From an uncultured Clostridium sp. (GTDB lineage Bacteria > Bacillota > Clostridia > TANB77 > CAG-508), in contig CAMMFK010000051.1 of assembly GCA_946496115.1 (NCBI GenBank), positions 1 to 9,313 of the forward strand: DNA of 9,313 nucleotides, written 5' to 3'. The translations under genes were made by a program, and so were the position numbers. This document shows positions 1 through 5,513 of the stretch, piece by piece. Within the stretch, counting starts at the first letter, position 1, and the number at the start of each line of letters is the position of its first letter. The notes under the pieces are model-generated. The model did no database searches, was not told the DNA's origin, and was given only the letters and a program-made list of their open reading frames with translations.

Positions 1-1042
1 CTGGATCTAAATGGCTTAAGTTTAATTCAATAAAATCTGGATCTAATTGTTTTACCCTATCACTTTTTCCACATCCAGGTTTTCCGTGTAAGAATATTGA
101 TACATTACTTTGTATTGCTCCTCGAATGGCGTCTGTTTCACTTGTTTCAGAAAAATCTAAATTATATGGATTTTCATTTTTCTTTGTTGTCTTTGAACTT
201 GTCCTTGTTTGTTCTGCTATACCTCTTGACTGAACTAAATCTCTTGACAAGTATTTATCCATAAATGTTTTTATATCTGTTCTGTCAAAATCTCTTGTAT
301 GATAGTTTCTTGTATGATTGAATTGTACTCCAGAGAAAATCAATTTGTCTGTTATCATAACTTTTGCTCTTTCGTCCACTAACCATTTAACTGGTGAAAC
401 CTCTACCCAAACATTATCACCATCTCTGTAGTTTTCTCCGTTGGAAAGAGTAAATGTATTGCTACCGAAGTCTGAATTAGCTTCAACCCTTACATATCTT
501 TTACCATTATATTCATATTCTTCGTGTTGTTTAGGAACAAATTTTTCATTATAAGCATTATATCTTCTTGAATCTGTGGTATAACTATTTCTTGTTTTTG
601 ATATATTTCCACTTCTATATGCTCTTTCTAATCTTTCTTGCATATCTCTTGATGCTGCTTTTTGTGGGTAATATCCATATTCTACTTCAAGAACACCATC
701 TTTTGCTCTTTTCCCACTCTCTCCGTTCGTGGGGATTGAGCTTACCTCCGAGAACGGTAAAGCTGGGCGAGCCCCACCAGTGCGTCCGTTAACAGTGTCG
801 TAAAGTCTACCACCAATACCGTTAACCACGCGCGCGTCATTATCTCCGTCATCTGATTTTGTCCAATAATATCCCGTTCTTCCCTCTAAAGAGCTATCGT
901 TTTCAACATGTTCACTAGATACCCATCCTCCAAGTAAAACAGAGAAGTCAGTTATTGCTGCTTTTGTTCCTCTTTTTTTTAATATGTCTAATTTATCATC
1001 TCCAAAATATTGCTCTTCTGTTAAGAAAGTAAAATCACTCAT
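1..1042 (-). CDS. DGR target protein: N-terminal variable C-type-lectin-like domain plus AAA+ ATPase (3' end off window)
   Basis: The frame is open from ATG at 1042 to the left edge, giving 347 residues with no stop. The start is set by GAGGAG at 1051-1056, 8 nt upstream. Residues 1-110 resemble the DUF6273/C-type-lectin fold of DGR targets, with GYYWTKS near 57-63 and the fold-closing GGARPAL at 89-95. The variable repeat encodes residues 69-93. A second part (about 118-275) contains YGYYPQ (122-127), YEYNGKRYVRV (176-186) and VWVEVSPVKWLVDE (211-224), then a polar Ser/Thr/Lys-rich linker (about 280-300). A Walker A motif GKPGCGKS follows at 320-327, of the MoxR-like AAA+ style; Walker B and the rest lie outside the window. 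There is no signal peptide or membrane segment, so a cytoplasmic protein is inferred. It lies 68 bp downstream of the reverse transcriptase and is probably co-transcribed; a TATAAT at 1078-1083 lacks a good -35. The function is not established: a diversified ligand-sensing NTPase, possibly in a defence or conflict system, is inference. Confidence 0.85.
   Translation of the reverse strand, partial: MSDFTFLTEEQYFGDDKLDILKKRGTKAAITDFSVLLGGWVSSEHVENDSSLEGRTGYYWTKSDDGDNDARVVNGIGGRLYDTVNGRTGGARPALPFSEVSSIPTNGESGKRAKDGVLEVEYGYYPQKAASRDMQERLERAYRSGNISKTRNSYTTDSRRYNAYNEKFVPKQHEEYEYNGKRYVRVEANSDFGSNTFTLSNGENYRDGDNVWVEVSPVKWLVDERAKVMITDKLIFSGVQFNHTRNYHTRDFDRTDIKTFMDKYLSRDLVQSRGIAEQTRTSSKTTKKNENPYNLDFSETSETDAIRGAIQSNVSIFLHGKPGCGKSDRVKQLDPDFIELNLSHLDP
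739..764 (-). promoter_or_regulatory. Hairpin/cruciform just downstream of VR, candidate homing recognition element
   Basis: On the plus strand agcttacc (739-746) and ggtaaagct (756-764) form an 8-bp stem with one bulged base and a 9-nt loop. The stem starts at the very 3' (coding) end of VR. No equivalent stem follows TR, where a different hairpin is present. In the Bordetella phage DGR a hairpin or cruciform shortly after VR helps mark the target for homing. The same role here is inference from position and shape. A second small dyad, cccac (713-717) with gtggg (729-733), lies beside it. Confidence 0.5.
763..840 (-). repeat. DGR variable repeat (VR) inside the target gene
   Basis: This 78-bp segment aligns without gaps to the template repeat at 2409-2486. 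It differs at 11 positions: 780, 786, 787, 795, 799, 804, 805, 810, 811, 816 and 819. At every one the TR base on the coding strand is A. The changes alter eight residues: D75G, N76I, N78G, N80L, N82D, N83T, K86G and N88T (TR-encoded to VR-encoded). Both ends are identical to TR. The 3' coding end is GC-rich (GGTGGGGCTCGCCCA), as expected for the site where mutagenic homing initiates. A further A-type difference at 762 (TR A, VR C) could extend the repeat to about 760, but non-A mismatches begin just beyond, so the boundary was kept at 763. Confidence 0.95.
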
Positions 1043-1110
1043 ATATATTACTCCTCTATGTTTATAGGTTTTGTTTCATTATACTTTTTATAAAAATGTC
1101 ACTTCTTTTA

Positions 1111-2184
1111 TTATTGTAGCATAACAACTTTTTTTTTACAATTTTTTTTGCCTTTATTTAAAAGTTTTTTTGGAAAGGTTGCATCTTTTAACTTCTTACT
1201 TTCTTTTGTGTCTTTAATATGATTATAAAATGCATTTTTTCTAATATAAACATATTCATCATCAACAATGTCCTTCTCTCTTAATTTATGCAATGTTTTT
1301 AAATGTTTTTTTAATCTTTGTTTAGATGAAACTCGTAATTTCCTTGTTATACTACCATTTTCATTTAAAATATGTCTATATCCTAAAAAGTCTATTCCAT
1401 TCTTTACAATGCCTATTTGAGTTTTTTGGTTGAGATATAATTTTAACTCATCTTCGCATTTCTGTTTGATTTTTGAAAGTGCATACTGTAAATAACTTTT
1501 ATCCCTATGAATTAAAATCATATCGTCCATATAGCGAATATAGCTTTTTACTCTTAAATTTTCTTTGATATACCTATCAATCACATTTAGATATAGAAGT
1601 GCAAACCATTGACTAGATTGATTGCCTAATGGTAATCCAACATTTGCATTATTAGGTTGTTCCTTTACTAACTTTTCTATCATCCACATTTCATCACTTG
1701 AAAAATTAATTTTTTGCAGTAACTTTAACAACACTTCGTGATCTATACTTTGAAAATATTTTCTTATATCACATTTTAAAAAGTAAATTCTGTTGTTCCT
1801 TTCTTTACTATATTCATTTCTTAAAAATTTTTCTAATCGTTTTACAGCAAATGTTGACCCTTTTTCTTTCCTGCATGCTGCATTATCATATATTAATTTT
1901 TTATCAATTTTATCTCTTAATGCTACATCACAAAAACACTTTATAACAACTCTATCTCTAAAAGGTAATGCCTCTATAACTCTTTCTTTTGGCTCATATA
2001 TTAAAAATTCCTTATATTTCCCTAATCTATACTTTTTTGTAATTATTTCATCCATTAATTTTGTTATATTACTTGATAGATTTACCTCAAATCTTATTAC
2101 TTCCCCTTTATGTTGTTTAGATTTTCTGCACCCTTTATATGCATCATATAAATTTTCAAATGTAAAAATTTCTTCTAATTTCAT
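1111..2184 (-). CDS. Reverse transcriptase of a diversity-generating retroelement
   Basis: The 357-residue protein is within the usual size for DGR reverse transcriptases. It would copy the TR-containing RNA into adenine-mutagenised cDNA that replaces VR in the target. Visible motifs are ERVIEALPFRDRVVI (67-81), the first catalytic aspartate in KCDIRKYF (D139), the diagnostic GLPLGNQSSQ (183-192), the catalytic YMDD (218-221) and FLGYR (276-280). The SSQ ending of the fourth motif separates DGR enzymes from group II intron and retron enzymes. There is no maturase or endonuclease domain, and the C-terminus is a lysine-rich tail. The start at 2184 is supported by AGGAGGA at 2193-2199, 8 nt upstream. 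The gene lies 224 bp after TR and 68 bp before the target, in the same orientation. All catalytic residues look intact. Confidence 0.95.
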   Translation of the reverse strand: MKLEEIFTFENLYDAYKGCRKSKQHKGEVIRFEVNLSSNITKLMDEIITKKYRLGKYKEFLIYEPKERVIEALPFRDRVVIKCFCDVALRDKIDKKLIYDNAACRKEKGSTFAVKRLEKFLRNEYSKERNNRIYFLKCDIRKYFQSIDHEVLLKLLQKINFSSDEMWMIEKLVKEQPNNANVGLPLGNQSSQWFALLYLNVIDRYIKENLRVKSYIRYMDDMILIHRDKSYLQYALSKIKQKCEDELKLYLNQKTQIGIVKNGIDFLGYRHILNENGSITRKLRVSSKQRLKKHLKTLHKLREKDIVDDEYVYIRKNAFYNHIKDTKESKKLKDATFPKKLLNKGKKNCKKKVVMLQ

Positions 2185-2408
2185 ATTCTAAGTCCTCCTA
2201 AAAAAAGAACGCTCCTTAAAACTTGCAAAAAAATAGATTAACTATTCGTTGCTTGTGTAAGCGTTCACATTCTTCCATCGCACTATTATTCAGCGATTAG
2301 AAAAGAGAAAAATTCCTTCACTTTAAAATACTGATATATTTTTCTTAAAATATATTTCTCTGATTTTTTATTTAAAATCCACTTTTATAGGATTTATCAA
2401 AAGTGAAT
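2185..2408 (-). ncRNA. Structured spacer between TR and reverse transcriptase (3' part of the TR RNA)
   Basis: This 224-bp stretch has no plausible ORF but is dense in inverted repeats. The first is cactttt (2380-2386) with aaaagtg (2399-2405), ending 3 nt from TR. The second is aaatcc (2375-2380) with ggattt (2390-2395), exclusive with the first. The third is a 9-bp stem with a 4-nt loop at 2334-2355. The fourth is gaacgct (2207-2213) with agcgttc (2260-2266), which encloses smaller stems. In studied DGRs the RNA downstream of TR is required for cDNA priming and protein binding, so this spacer is the natural candidate. The exact RNA ends cannot be read from sequence. The reverse transcriptase RBS is at its end. 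Confidence 0.55.
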
Positions 2409-2486
2409 CTGGGCGAGCCCCACCATTGCGTTTGTTAACATTGTTGTAATTTCTATTACCATTATCGTTAACCACGCGCGCGTCAT
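2409..2486 (-). repeat. DGR template repeat (TR)
   Basis: This noncoding donor copy of the repeat lies between the avd-like gene and the reverse transcriptase. Read in the target frame it contains eight AAY (Asn) codons plus GAT, AAA, AGA and TAC, with 26 adenines in total. AAY codons are typical because adenine substitution in them can reach many amino acids but never a stop. TR and VR share the GC-rich ends ACGCGCGCGTGGTTAAC and GGTGGGGCTCGCCCA. Just upstream on the coding side an inverted repeat, agagaa (2487-2492) with ttctct (2524-2529) and an inner ggg/ccc pair, may help fold the template RNA. Confidence 0.95.
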
Positions 2487-2556
2487 AGAGAATGGGGCTA
2501 AAAGAAAAACCCAAAATAAATTTTTCTCTTAATTAAAAGCCTTTCAGCTTAAAATC

Positions 2557-2810
2557 CTAATTTCTTTTTTTCCATCTTTCATCATCACTCTTTTTCCATG
2601 CTACTGTTAAATTAATTGCTTCTGATAACTGAATGGAAATTTGTTTGTACTGTTTCTTTTTATTTTCTTTTCTATTGCATCCATTCTAGTAAAATTTGCT
2701 TCTAATAAACACTCTAAGGTATCTAAGCAATAGTTTTGCATTCTATTAACAAATACTCCTCTAAATTTTTTAGGTATTTTTAAATTACTGTTTCTACTTA
2801 CTTGTAACAT
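2557..2810 (-). pseudogene. avd: Avd-like DGR accessory protein, apparently frameshifted with its middle deleted
   Basis: The open frame from ATG 2810 encodes 67 residues (stop at 2607). Its start is well supported by AGGAGG at 2815-2821. Residues 11-48 (KIPKKFRGVF, LDTLECLLEANFTR) fit the early helices of Avd/S23-type four-helix bundles. After about residue 50 the frame becomes implausible (NSTNKFPFSYQKQLI). In the -1 frame, 2662-2557 encodes KKQYKQISIQLSEAINL followed by TVAWKKSDDERWKKRN and a stop, which looks like the missing C-terminal helix and tail. Joined, the pieces give only about 82 residues, against roughly 110-130 for Avd, so about one helix is absent. Family assignment is by position upstream of TR and by pattern, not by search. 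A functional short protein or programmed frameshift in the A-rich stretch near 2655-2680 is possible but less likely. Confidence 0.6.
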
Positions 2811-2835
2811 TTTACTCCTCCTAACATAGTTCTAT

Positions 2836-2844
2836 ATTCTAGCA
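2836..2844 (-). promoter_or_regulatory. Candidate extended -10 promoter for the DGR operon
   Basis: On the minus strand TGCTAGAAT (2844-2836) matches an extended -10 element (TGn plus TAGAAT), 15 nt before the avd-like RBS. No good -35 is visible at the right distance, which extended -10 promoters tolerate. Transcription from here would cover avd, TR, the reverse transcriptase and probably the target. Confidence 0.35.
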
Positions 2845-3021
2845 TAAATCTCCTAAAAAATCTATTTGCCTAATTTTTAAGTTTTATATATTTTTTACAA
2901 ATACTAATTACTATAATTATTATAATATAGATTTCATTAATATATAATGATATAATTTCTTTGTCTTATTTTATATAAAAGAATTTATTACTTATAAAAA
3001 TTCAAATGATCTTTTTTGTAA

Positions 3022-3055
3022 AAAACTCTAATAGTTTATATGCTATTAGAGTTTT
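3022..3055 (-). terminator. Rho-independent terminator, probably bidirectional
   Basis: aaaactctaatag (3022-3034) and ctattagagtttt (3043-3055) form a perfect 13-bp stem with an 8-nt loop. On the minus strand the stem runs into six consecutive T, which would end transcription from the glycosyltransferase before the DGR. On the plus strand a shorter T run follows. Confidence 0.75.
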
Positions 3056-3115
3056 ATGAAATATTAAAGTTTATTTAGTTAAAGGTTTTTATTCCTTTAG
3101 CTTGAAATTTATATT

Positions 3116-3157
3116 AAATCTATATCTTTATATAAGGGGAGTTAAAGATATAGGTTT
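3116..3157 (-). terminator. Long hairpin just after the glycosyltransferase stop
   Basis: aaatctatatcttta (3116-3130) pairs with taaagatataggttt (3143-3157) at 14 of 15 positions, with a 12-nt loop containing CCCC on the minus strand. It lies 20 nt after the stop codon. The following T tract is weak (ATTTAATATAAATTT), so it may be a 3'-end stabiliser or a first, leaky terminator ahead of the one at 3022-3055. Confidence 0.45.
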
Positions 3158-3177
3158 AACCAATAATTAAGTGAAGT

Positions 3178-3915
3178 TTATGCAACTTCTTCTATATTTT
3201 CTGATAGAGAATACCCCTCTCCCTCATCCAAAATTCTATTTGCCTCATCTTGTGATATAGCGTCATATTTTACCATTGCATCTATTACTTGCTTTGTTCT
3301 TTGTTTCGCTAAATCTAGATTAACTGTTGGTGCATACACTGATGGAGCATTTGGAATACCTGCAAGCATTACTGCTTCATAATCTGTAAGTTCCATAGGC
3401 TCTTTCCCAAAGTATCCTCTTGATGCCTCTTTTACAGTTTCATATCCATCTCCAAAATAGCTAGTATTTAGATATAATTCCAAAATTTCTTCTTTATTAT
3501 AATGTTCTTCTATTTCAAAAGCCATGAATACTTCTGCTGCTTTTCTTGTAAGTTCCTTTTCTTGTGTAAAATATACATTTTTAGCTAGTTGTTGTGTTAT
3601 AGTACTACCACCTTCCACAAAACTCATAGCTTTTATATCATTCCATATTGCTCTTCCTATTGCTATAATATCTATTCCGCCATGTGTGTAAAATCTATGG
3701 TCTTCAACTGAAACTACCGCTTTTTTATAAATATCTGGCATCTCATCTAATGTTGTATAATTATCTTTTTCTTTTATTTGTGCTACTTTTTGTTCCAACG
3801 GTACTTCATTTATTGCTTCGCTGTACATATTATATCCAGTACCCGCTATTATCAAACCAAAGCTTAGCAATACTACAAATATAACAATTAATATTTTACC
3901 TATTACTTTTTTCAT
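3178..3915 (-). CDS. Monofunctional peptidoglycan glycosyltransferase (GT51 family)
   Basis: This 245-residue protein polymerises lipid II into glycan strands on the outer face of the membrane. Residues 5-26 form one N-terminal membrane anchor after a short Lys-containing start. GT51 motifs follow in order: EDHRFYTHGG (71-80, catalytic Glu71), GGSTITQQLAKN (112-123), RKAAE (124-128) and KEEILELYLN (141-150). No transpeptidase (penicillin-binding) domain follows, and the length fits the monofunctional enzymes rather than a truncated class A PBP. The start at 3915 is supported by AGGAAGG at 3921-3927, with a rather short 5-nt spacing. It appears to be a single-gene unit: the upstream permease is a remnant and two hairpins lie downstream. 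The closing Glu-rich tail (residues 232-245) is not a known motif. Confidence 0.92.
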   Translation of the reverse strand: MKKVIGKILIVIFVVLLSFGLIIAGTGYNMYSEAINEVPLEQKVAQIKEKDNYTTLDEMPDIYKKAVVSVEDHRFYTHGGIDIIAIGRAIWNDIKAMSFVEGGSTITQQLAKNVYFTQEKELTRKAAEVFMAFEIEEHYNKEEILELYLNTSYFGDGYETVKEASRGYFGKEPMELTDYEAVMLAGIPNAPSVYAPTVNLDLAKQRTKQVIDAMVKYDAISQDEANRILDEGEGYSLSENIEEVA

Positions 3916-4052
3916 TACTACCTTCCTAAAACTTTAATAAAAAAGTTTCTTAATTTTACTCCAAATCTTATTTCCAACTAACTCATTTCTATTTATATAA
4001 TAACAAATAAAAATGACATTAAAGTGACTTTTTTCTTAATTTAATCTTAATT

Positions 4053-4285
4053 TTAATTATCTTCTTTTATAATGTTCTTACTACCATAATATGTTGCAAG
4101 GAAGTAACCGCCATATATTGCAACCATTGCTGTTTAGATGTACTTAAATCTAGTGCTGCTTGTTGCTCATCCATACTATTGAAAATGTAGAAAATTGCTA
4201 CACCTAGAACTAGTGTAATAAAATAAATTACATAGTCCTTCATGTTTTTCTTCATATTCTTGAAGGCCAACTTAAATGACATCAT
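4053..4285 (-). pseudogene. Remnant of a BceB-type ABC permease (FtsX family), N- and C-termini only
   Basis: ATG 4285 has GGAGGT at 4293-4298 and opens a 72-residue frame ending at 4067. Residues 1-50 are a typical BceB/FtsX-like start: MSFKLAFKNMKK, a membrane segment at about 18-37, then the conserved-looking LDLSTSK. From about residue 51 the frame is nonsense. In another frame, 4127-4053 encodes MVAIYGGYFLATYYGSKN plus IIKEDN and a stop, which looks like the last membrane helix and tail of the same permease family. Full-length members have roughly 600 or more residues, so nearly the whole gene has been removed, with a junction near 4128-4140. The start overlaps the ATPase stop by 14 bp, the normal arrangement in these operons. 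It cannot form a transporter. Confidence 0.75.
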
Positions 4286-4907
4286 TTAGCTCACCTCCAA
4301 GAAGTGTAACAACTTCTATTATTCTTTCAAAGAACTCTTTACGATTTTGTGAGCCTTTTATTAATTCATTAAAAATTTTTCCATCTTTTATGAATAAAAT
4401 TCTGTCTGCATAACTGGCTGTATAAGCATCGTGTGTAACAAGTAAAATTGTTGCATTTAGATTTTTATTTAAATTTTCAAAACTATCAAGCAATTGTCTG
4501 GCAGATTTTGAATCCAATGCTCCTGTTGGCTCATCTGCTAAAACTAATTTAGGATTAGTAATAATTGCTCTAGCTGATGCAATTCTTTGCTTTTGTCCTC
4601 CTGATACTTGGTAAGGATATTTCTTTAAAATTTCTTTTATTCCAAGTTTTTCTGCAACATTTTCTACTCTTTCTTTTATTTCTTTAGGGTTAACTCTTTG
4701 TATTGTTAATGCTAGTGCAATATTTTCAAATGCTGTTAATGTATCTAACAAATTAAAATCTTGAAATATAAATCCAAGCTCTTCTCTTCTAAATTTATTA
4801 AGTTTATTTCCTTTTAGCTTAGTTATATCAGTGCCATTGATTATAATGTTTCCTGATGTAACTCTATCAATTGTAGAAATACAATTTAACAATGTTGTTT
4901 TTCCATC
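4272..4907 (-). pseudogene. BceA-type ABC transporter ATPase lacking its N-terminus and Walker A glycines
   Basis: The homologous reading frame begins at about 4907-4904 with (D)GKTTLLNCISTIDR. That is the last part of Walker A; the usual start (MxxLxVxxLxKxY) and the preceding GPSGS are missing. The rest is intact: Q-loop in GFIFQDFNLL, signature VSGGQKQR, Walker B LVLADEPTGALD and switch histidine LLVTHD. This sequence style is typical of BceA/MacB-like ATPases that pair with FtsX-type permeases. The frame is open leftward from codon 4892 (TTG), but neither that start nor anything nearby has an RBS. The break falls directly at the T tract of the terminator of the 140-residue gene, so the fragment also has no promoter. 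With no P-loop and no partner permease it should be non-functional. Confidence 0.8.
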
Positions 4908-4910
4908 TTC

Positions 4911-4950
4911 AAAAAAAGTTCCCTCTGTGCGGAAATCCGCCAGAGGGGAA
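4911..4950 (-). terminator. Strong rho-independent terminator of the 140-residue gene
   Basis: On the plus strand ttccctctg (4919-4927) pairs with cagaggggaa (4941-4950) with one bulged base, and the inner gcgg (4929-4932) pairs with ccgc (4937-4940). On the minus strand the stem is followed by seven T (4917-4911). It starts 10 nt after the stop of the upstream gene. Its GC content is far above that of the surroundings. The truncated ATPase begins a few bases after the T tract. Confidence 0.85.
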
Positions 4951-4959
4951 GTAAAACTA

Positions 4960-5382
4960 TTAGACGACGAAAAGAAGCCAGTTTTTTGATGGTGTGGGAT
5001 CTACATTAACCTTAACAACTCTTATGAAATCATTAAGAGTATACCAATTGCCATCTCTATGCTTTATATACTTTTTGTACCGACTACATCGCTTTGAGGC
5101 AATGTACTCAACACTTATAGCCATATTTGCATCATCACTCCCTTTTGCTCTCTTTAGAAAGCTATACTCTTCGGCAAGTGTATCATACAAAATCTGCCTA
5201 GAAGTTTTCTTTGGAAAATGTACTCCCCAGCCCATAAACTTTAGTTCTGTAATACTGAGTTCTCCCTCATGGTCACTTTCGTTGTCCGAGAAAAACGGAG
5301 ATTGTCCTTCTTTTAAGATTTTATCTAGTCTCCGATCTTCCTTCTGTTTATCCCAAAAGTTTTTTAGTTTTTTAAATATCAT
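4960..5382 (-). CDS. Unrecognised 140-residue soluble protein
   Basis: I do not recognise this family. The strand choice rests on a good RBS (AGGAG at 5393-5397, 10 nt from ATG 5382), a near-consensus promoter upstream and a strong terminator after the stop. The protein is hydrophilic with no signal peptide or membrane segment. It has a basic/acidic N-terminus (KKLKNFWDKQKEDRRLDKI), an acidic Ser-rich stretch (about 28-42) and a more conserved-looking core. The core contains KKTSRQILYDTLAEEY (about 58-73) and then a Cys/Arg/Lys/Tyr-rich segment, SKRCSRYKKYIKHRDGNWY (about 96-114). The single Cys and the basic segment could suggest nucleic-acid binding, but that is speculation. It forms a self-contained expression unit in place of the lost 5' end of the ABC ATPase gene, so it may have arrived by insertion with deletion. 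Confidence 0.7.
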   Translation of the reverse strand: MIFKKLKNFWDKQKEDRRLDKILKEGQSPFFSDNESDHEGELSITELKFMGWGVHFPKKTSRQILYDTLAEEYSFLKRAKGSDDANMAISVEYIASKRCSRYKKYIKHRDGNWYTLNDFIRVVKVNVDPTPSKNWLLFVV

Positions 5383-5397
5383 GTGATATTCACTCCT

Positions 5398-5453
5398 TTT
5401 ACAGTTTTACATATAAATTATATCACTTTTTTTAATTTATGTAAAGTTGTAAA
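5398..5453 (-). promoter_or_regulatory. Promoter with large inverted-repeat operator for the 140-residue gene
   Basis: On the minus strand TTTACA (5445-5440), a 17-nt spacer and TATAAT (5422-5417) form a near-consensus sigma-A promoter. Two 15-nt arms flank it: tttacagttttacat (5398-5412) and atgtaaagttgtaaa (5439-5453). They are inverted copies identical at 13 of 15 positions, 26 nt apart. Each arm itself holds two TTTACA half-sites. One arm covers the -35 and the other lies at the transcription start, immediately before the RBS. This placement suggests a repressor that binds both arms. The repressor is not in the window or not recognisable. Confidence 0.75.
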
Positions 5454-5513
5454 ATTTCTTTTCATTTTCAAAAATTCTTTACCTAAACCATAGTTTGCAA
5501 TATTTTTTTAATA

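Larger units (their letters stand above)
2845..3177. other. AT-rich intergenic spacer between the DGR and the glycosyltransferase
   Basis: Apart from the hairpins listed separately at 3022-3055 and 3116-3157, this stretch is very AT-rich. I see no ORF with a ribosome binding site and no tRNA-like structure in it. A small dyad, aaagg (3081-3085) with ccttt (3094-3098), is also present. Confidence 0.6.

Noticed and set aside
568..792. 74-residue plus-strand ORF over the VR region
   Set aside because: It lies antisense to the target gene and has the Leu/Phe-rich composition expected of complemented Lys/Glu/Asn codons.
1111..2184. Reverse transcriptase as a group II intron or retron enzyme
   Set aside because: It has the DGR-type SSQ fourth motif, lacks maturase and endonuclease domains, and lies beside a clear TR/VR pair. 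No intron domain V or retron msr/msd structure was seen.
1793..2191. 132-residue plus-strand ORF opposite the reverse transcriptase
   Set aside because: It is the antisense shadow of a well-supported gene, and its composition reflects the complement of that AT-rich coding sequence.
2409..2486. TR/VR as a CRISPR array or phage attachment-site pair
   Set aside because: There are only two copies, far apart, with adenine-biased differences, and no spacer array or integrase gene is present.
3178..3915. Glycosyltransferase as a truncated class A penicillin-binding protein
   Set aside because: The length and a natural end after the GT51 domain fit the monofunctional enzymes, and no transpeptidase remnant follows in any frame.
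4919..4950. GC-rich palindrome as a mobile repeat (REP/MITE) or insertion sequence end
   Set aside because: It has the position and T tract of an ordinary terminator; no second copy or target-site duplication is visible in the window.
4892..5000. Open frame continuing the ATPase leftwards through the terminator (FFSSSNSFTSPLADF and following) as a real N-terminus
   Set aside because: It runs through a terminator hairpin, has no start with an RBS, bears no resemblance to an ABC ATPase N-terminus, and lacks the Walker A glycines.
4994..5386. 130-residue plus-strand ORF overlapping the 140-residue gene
   Set aside because: The opposite strand has the RBS, near-consensus promoter and terminator in the right order; the plus-strand ORF is in low-complexity Ser/Leu/Phe frames.
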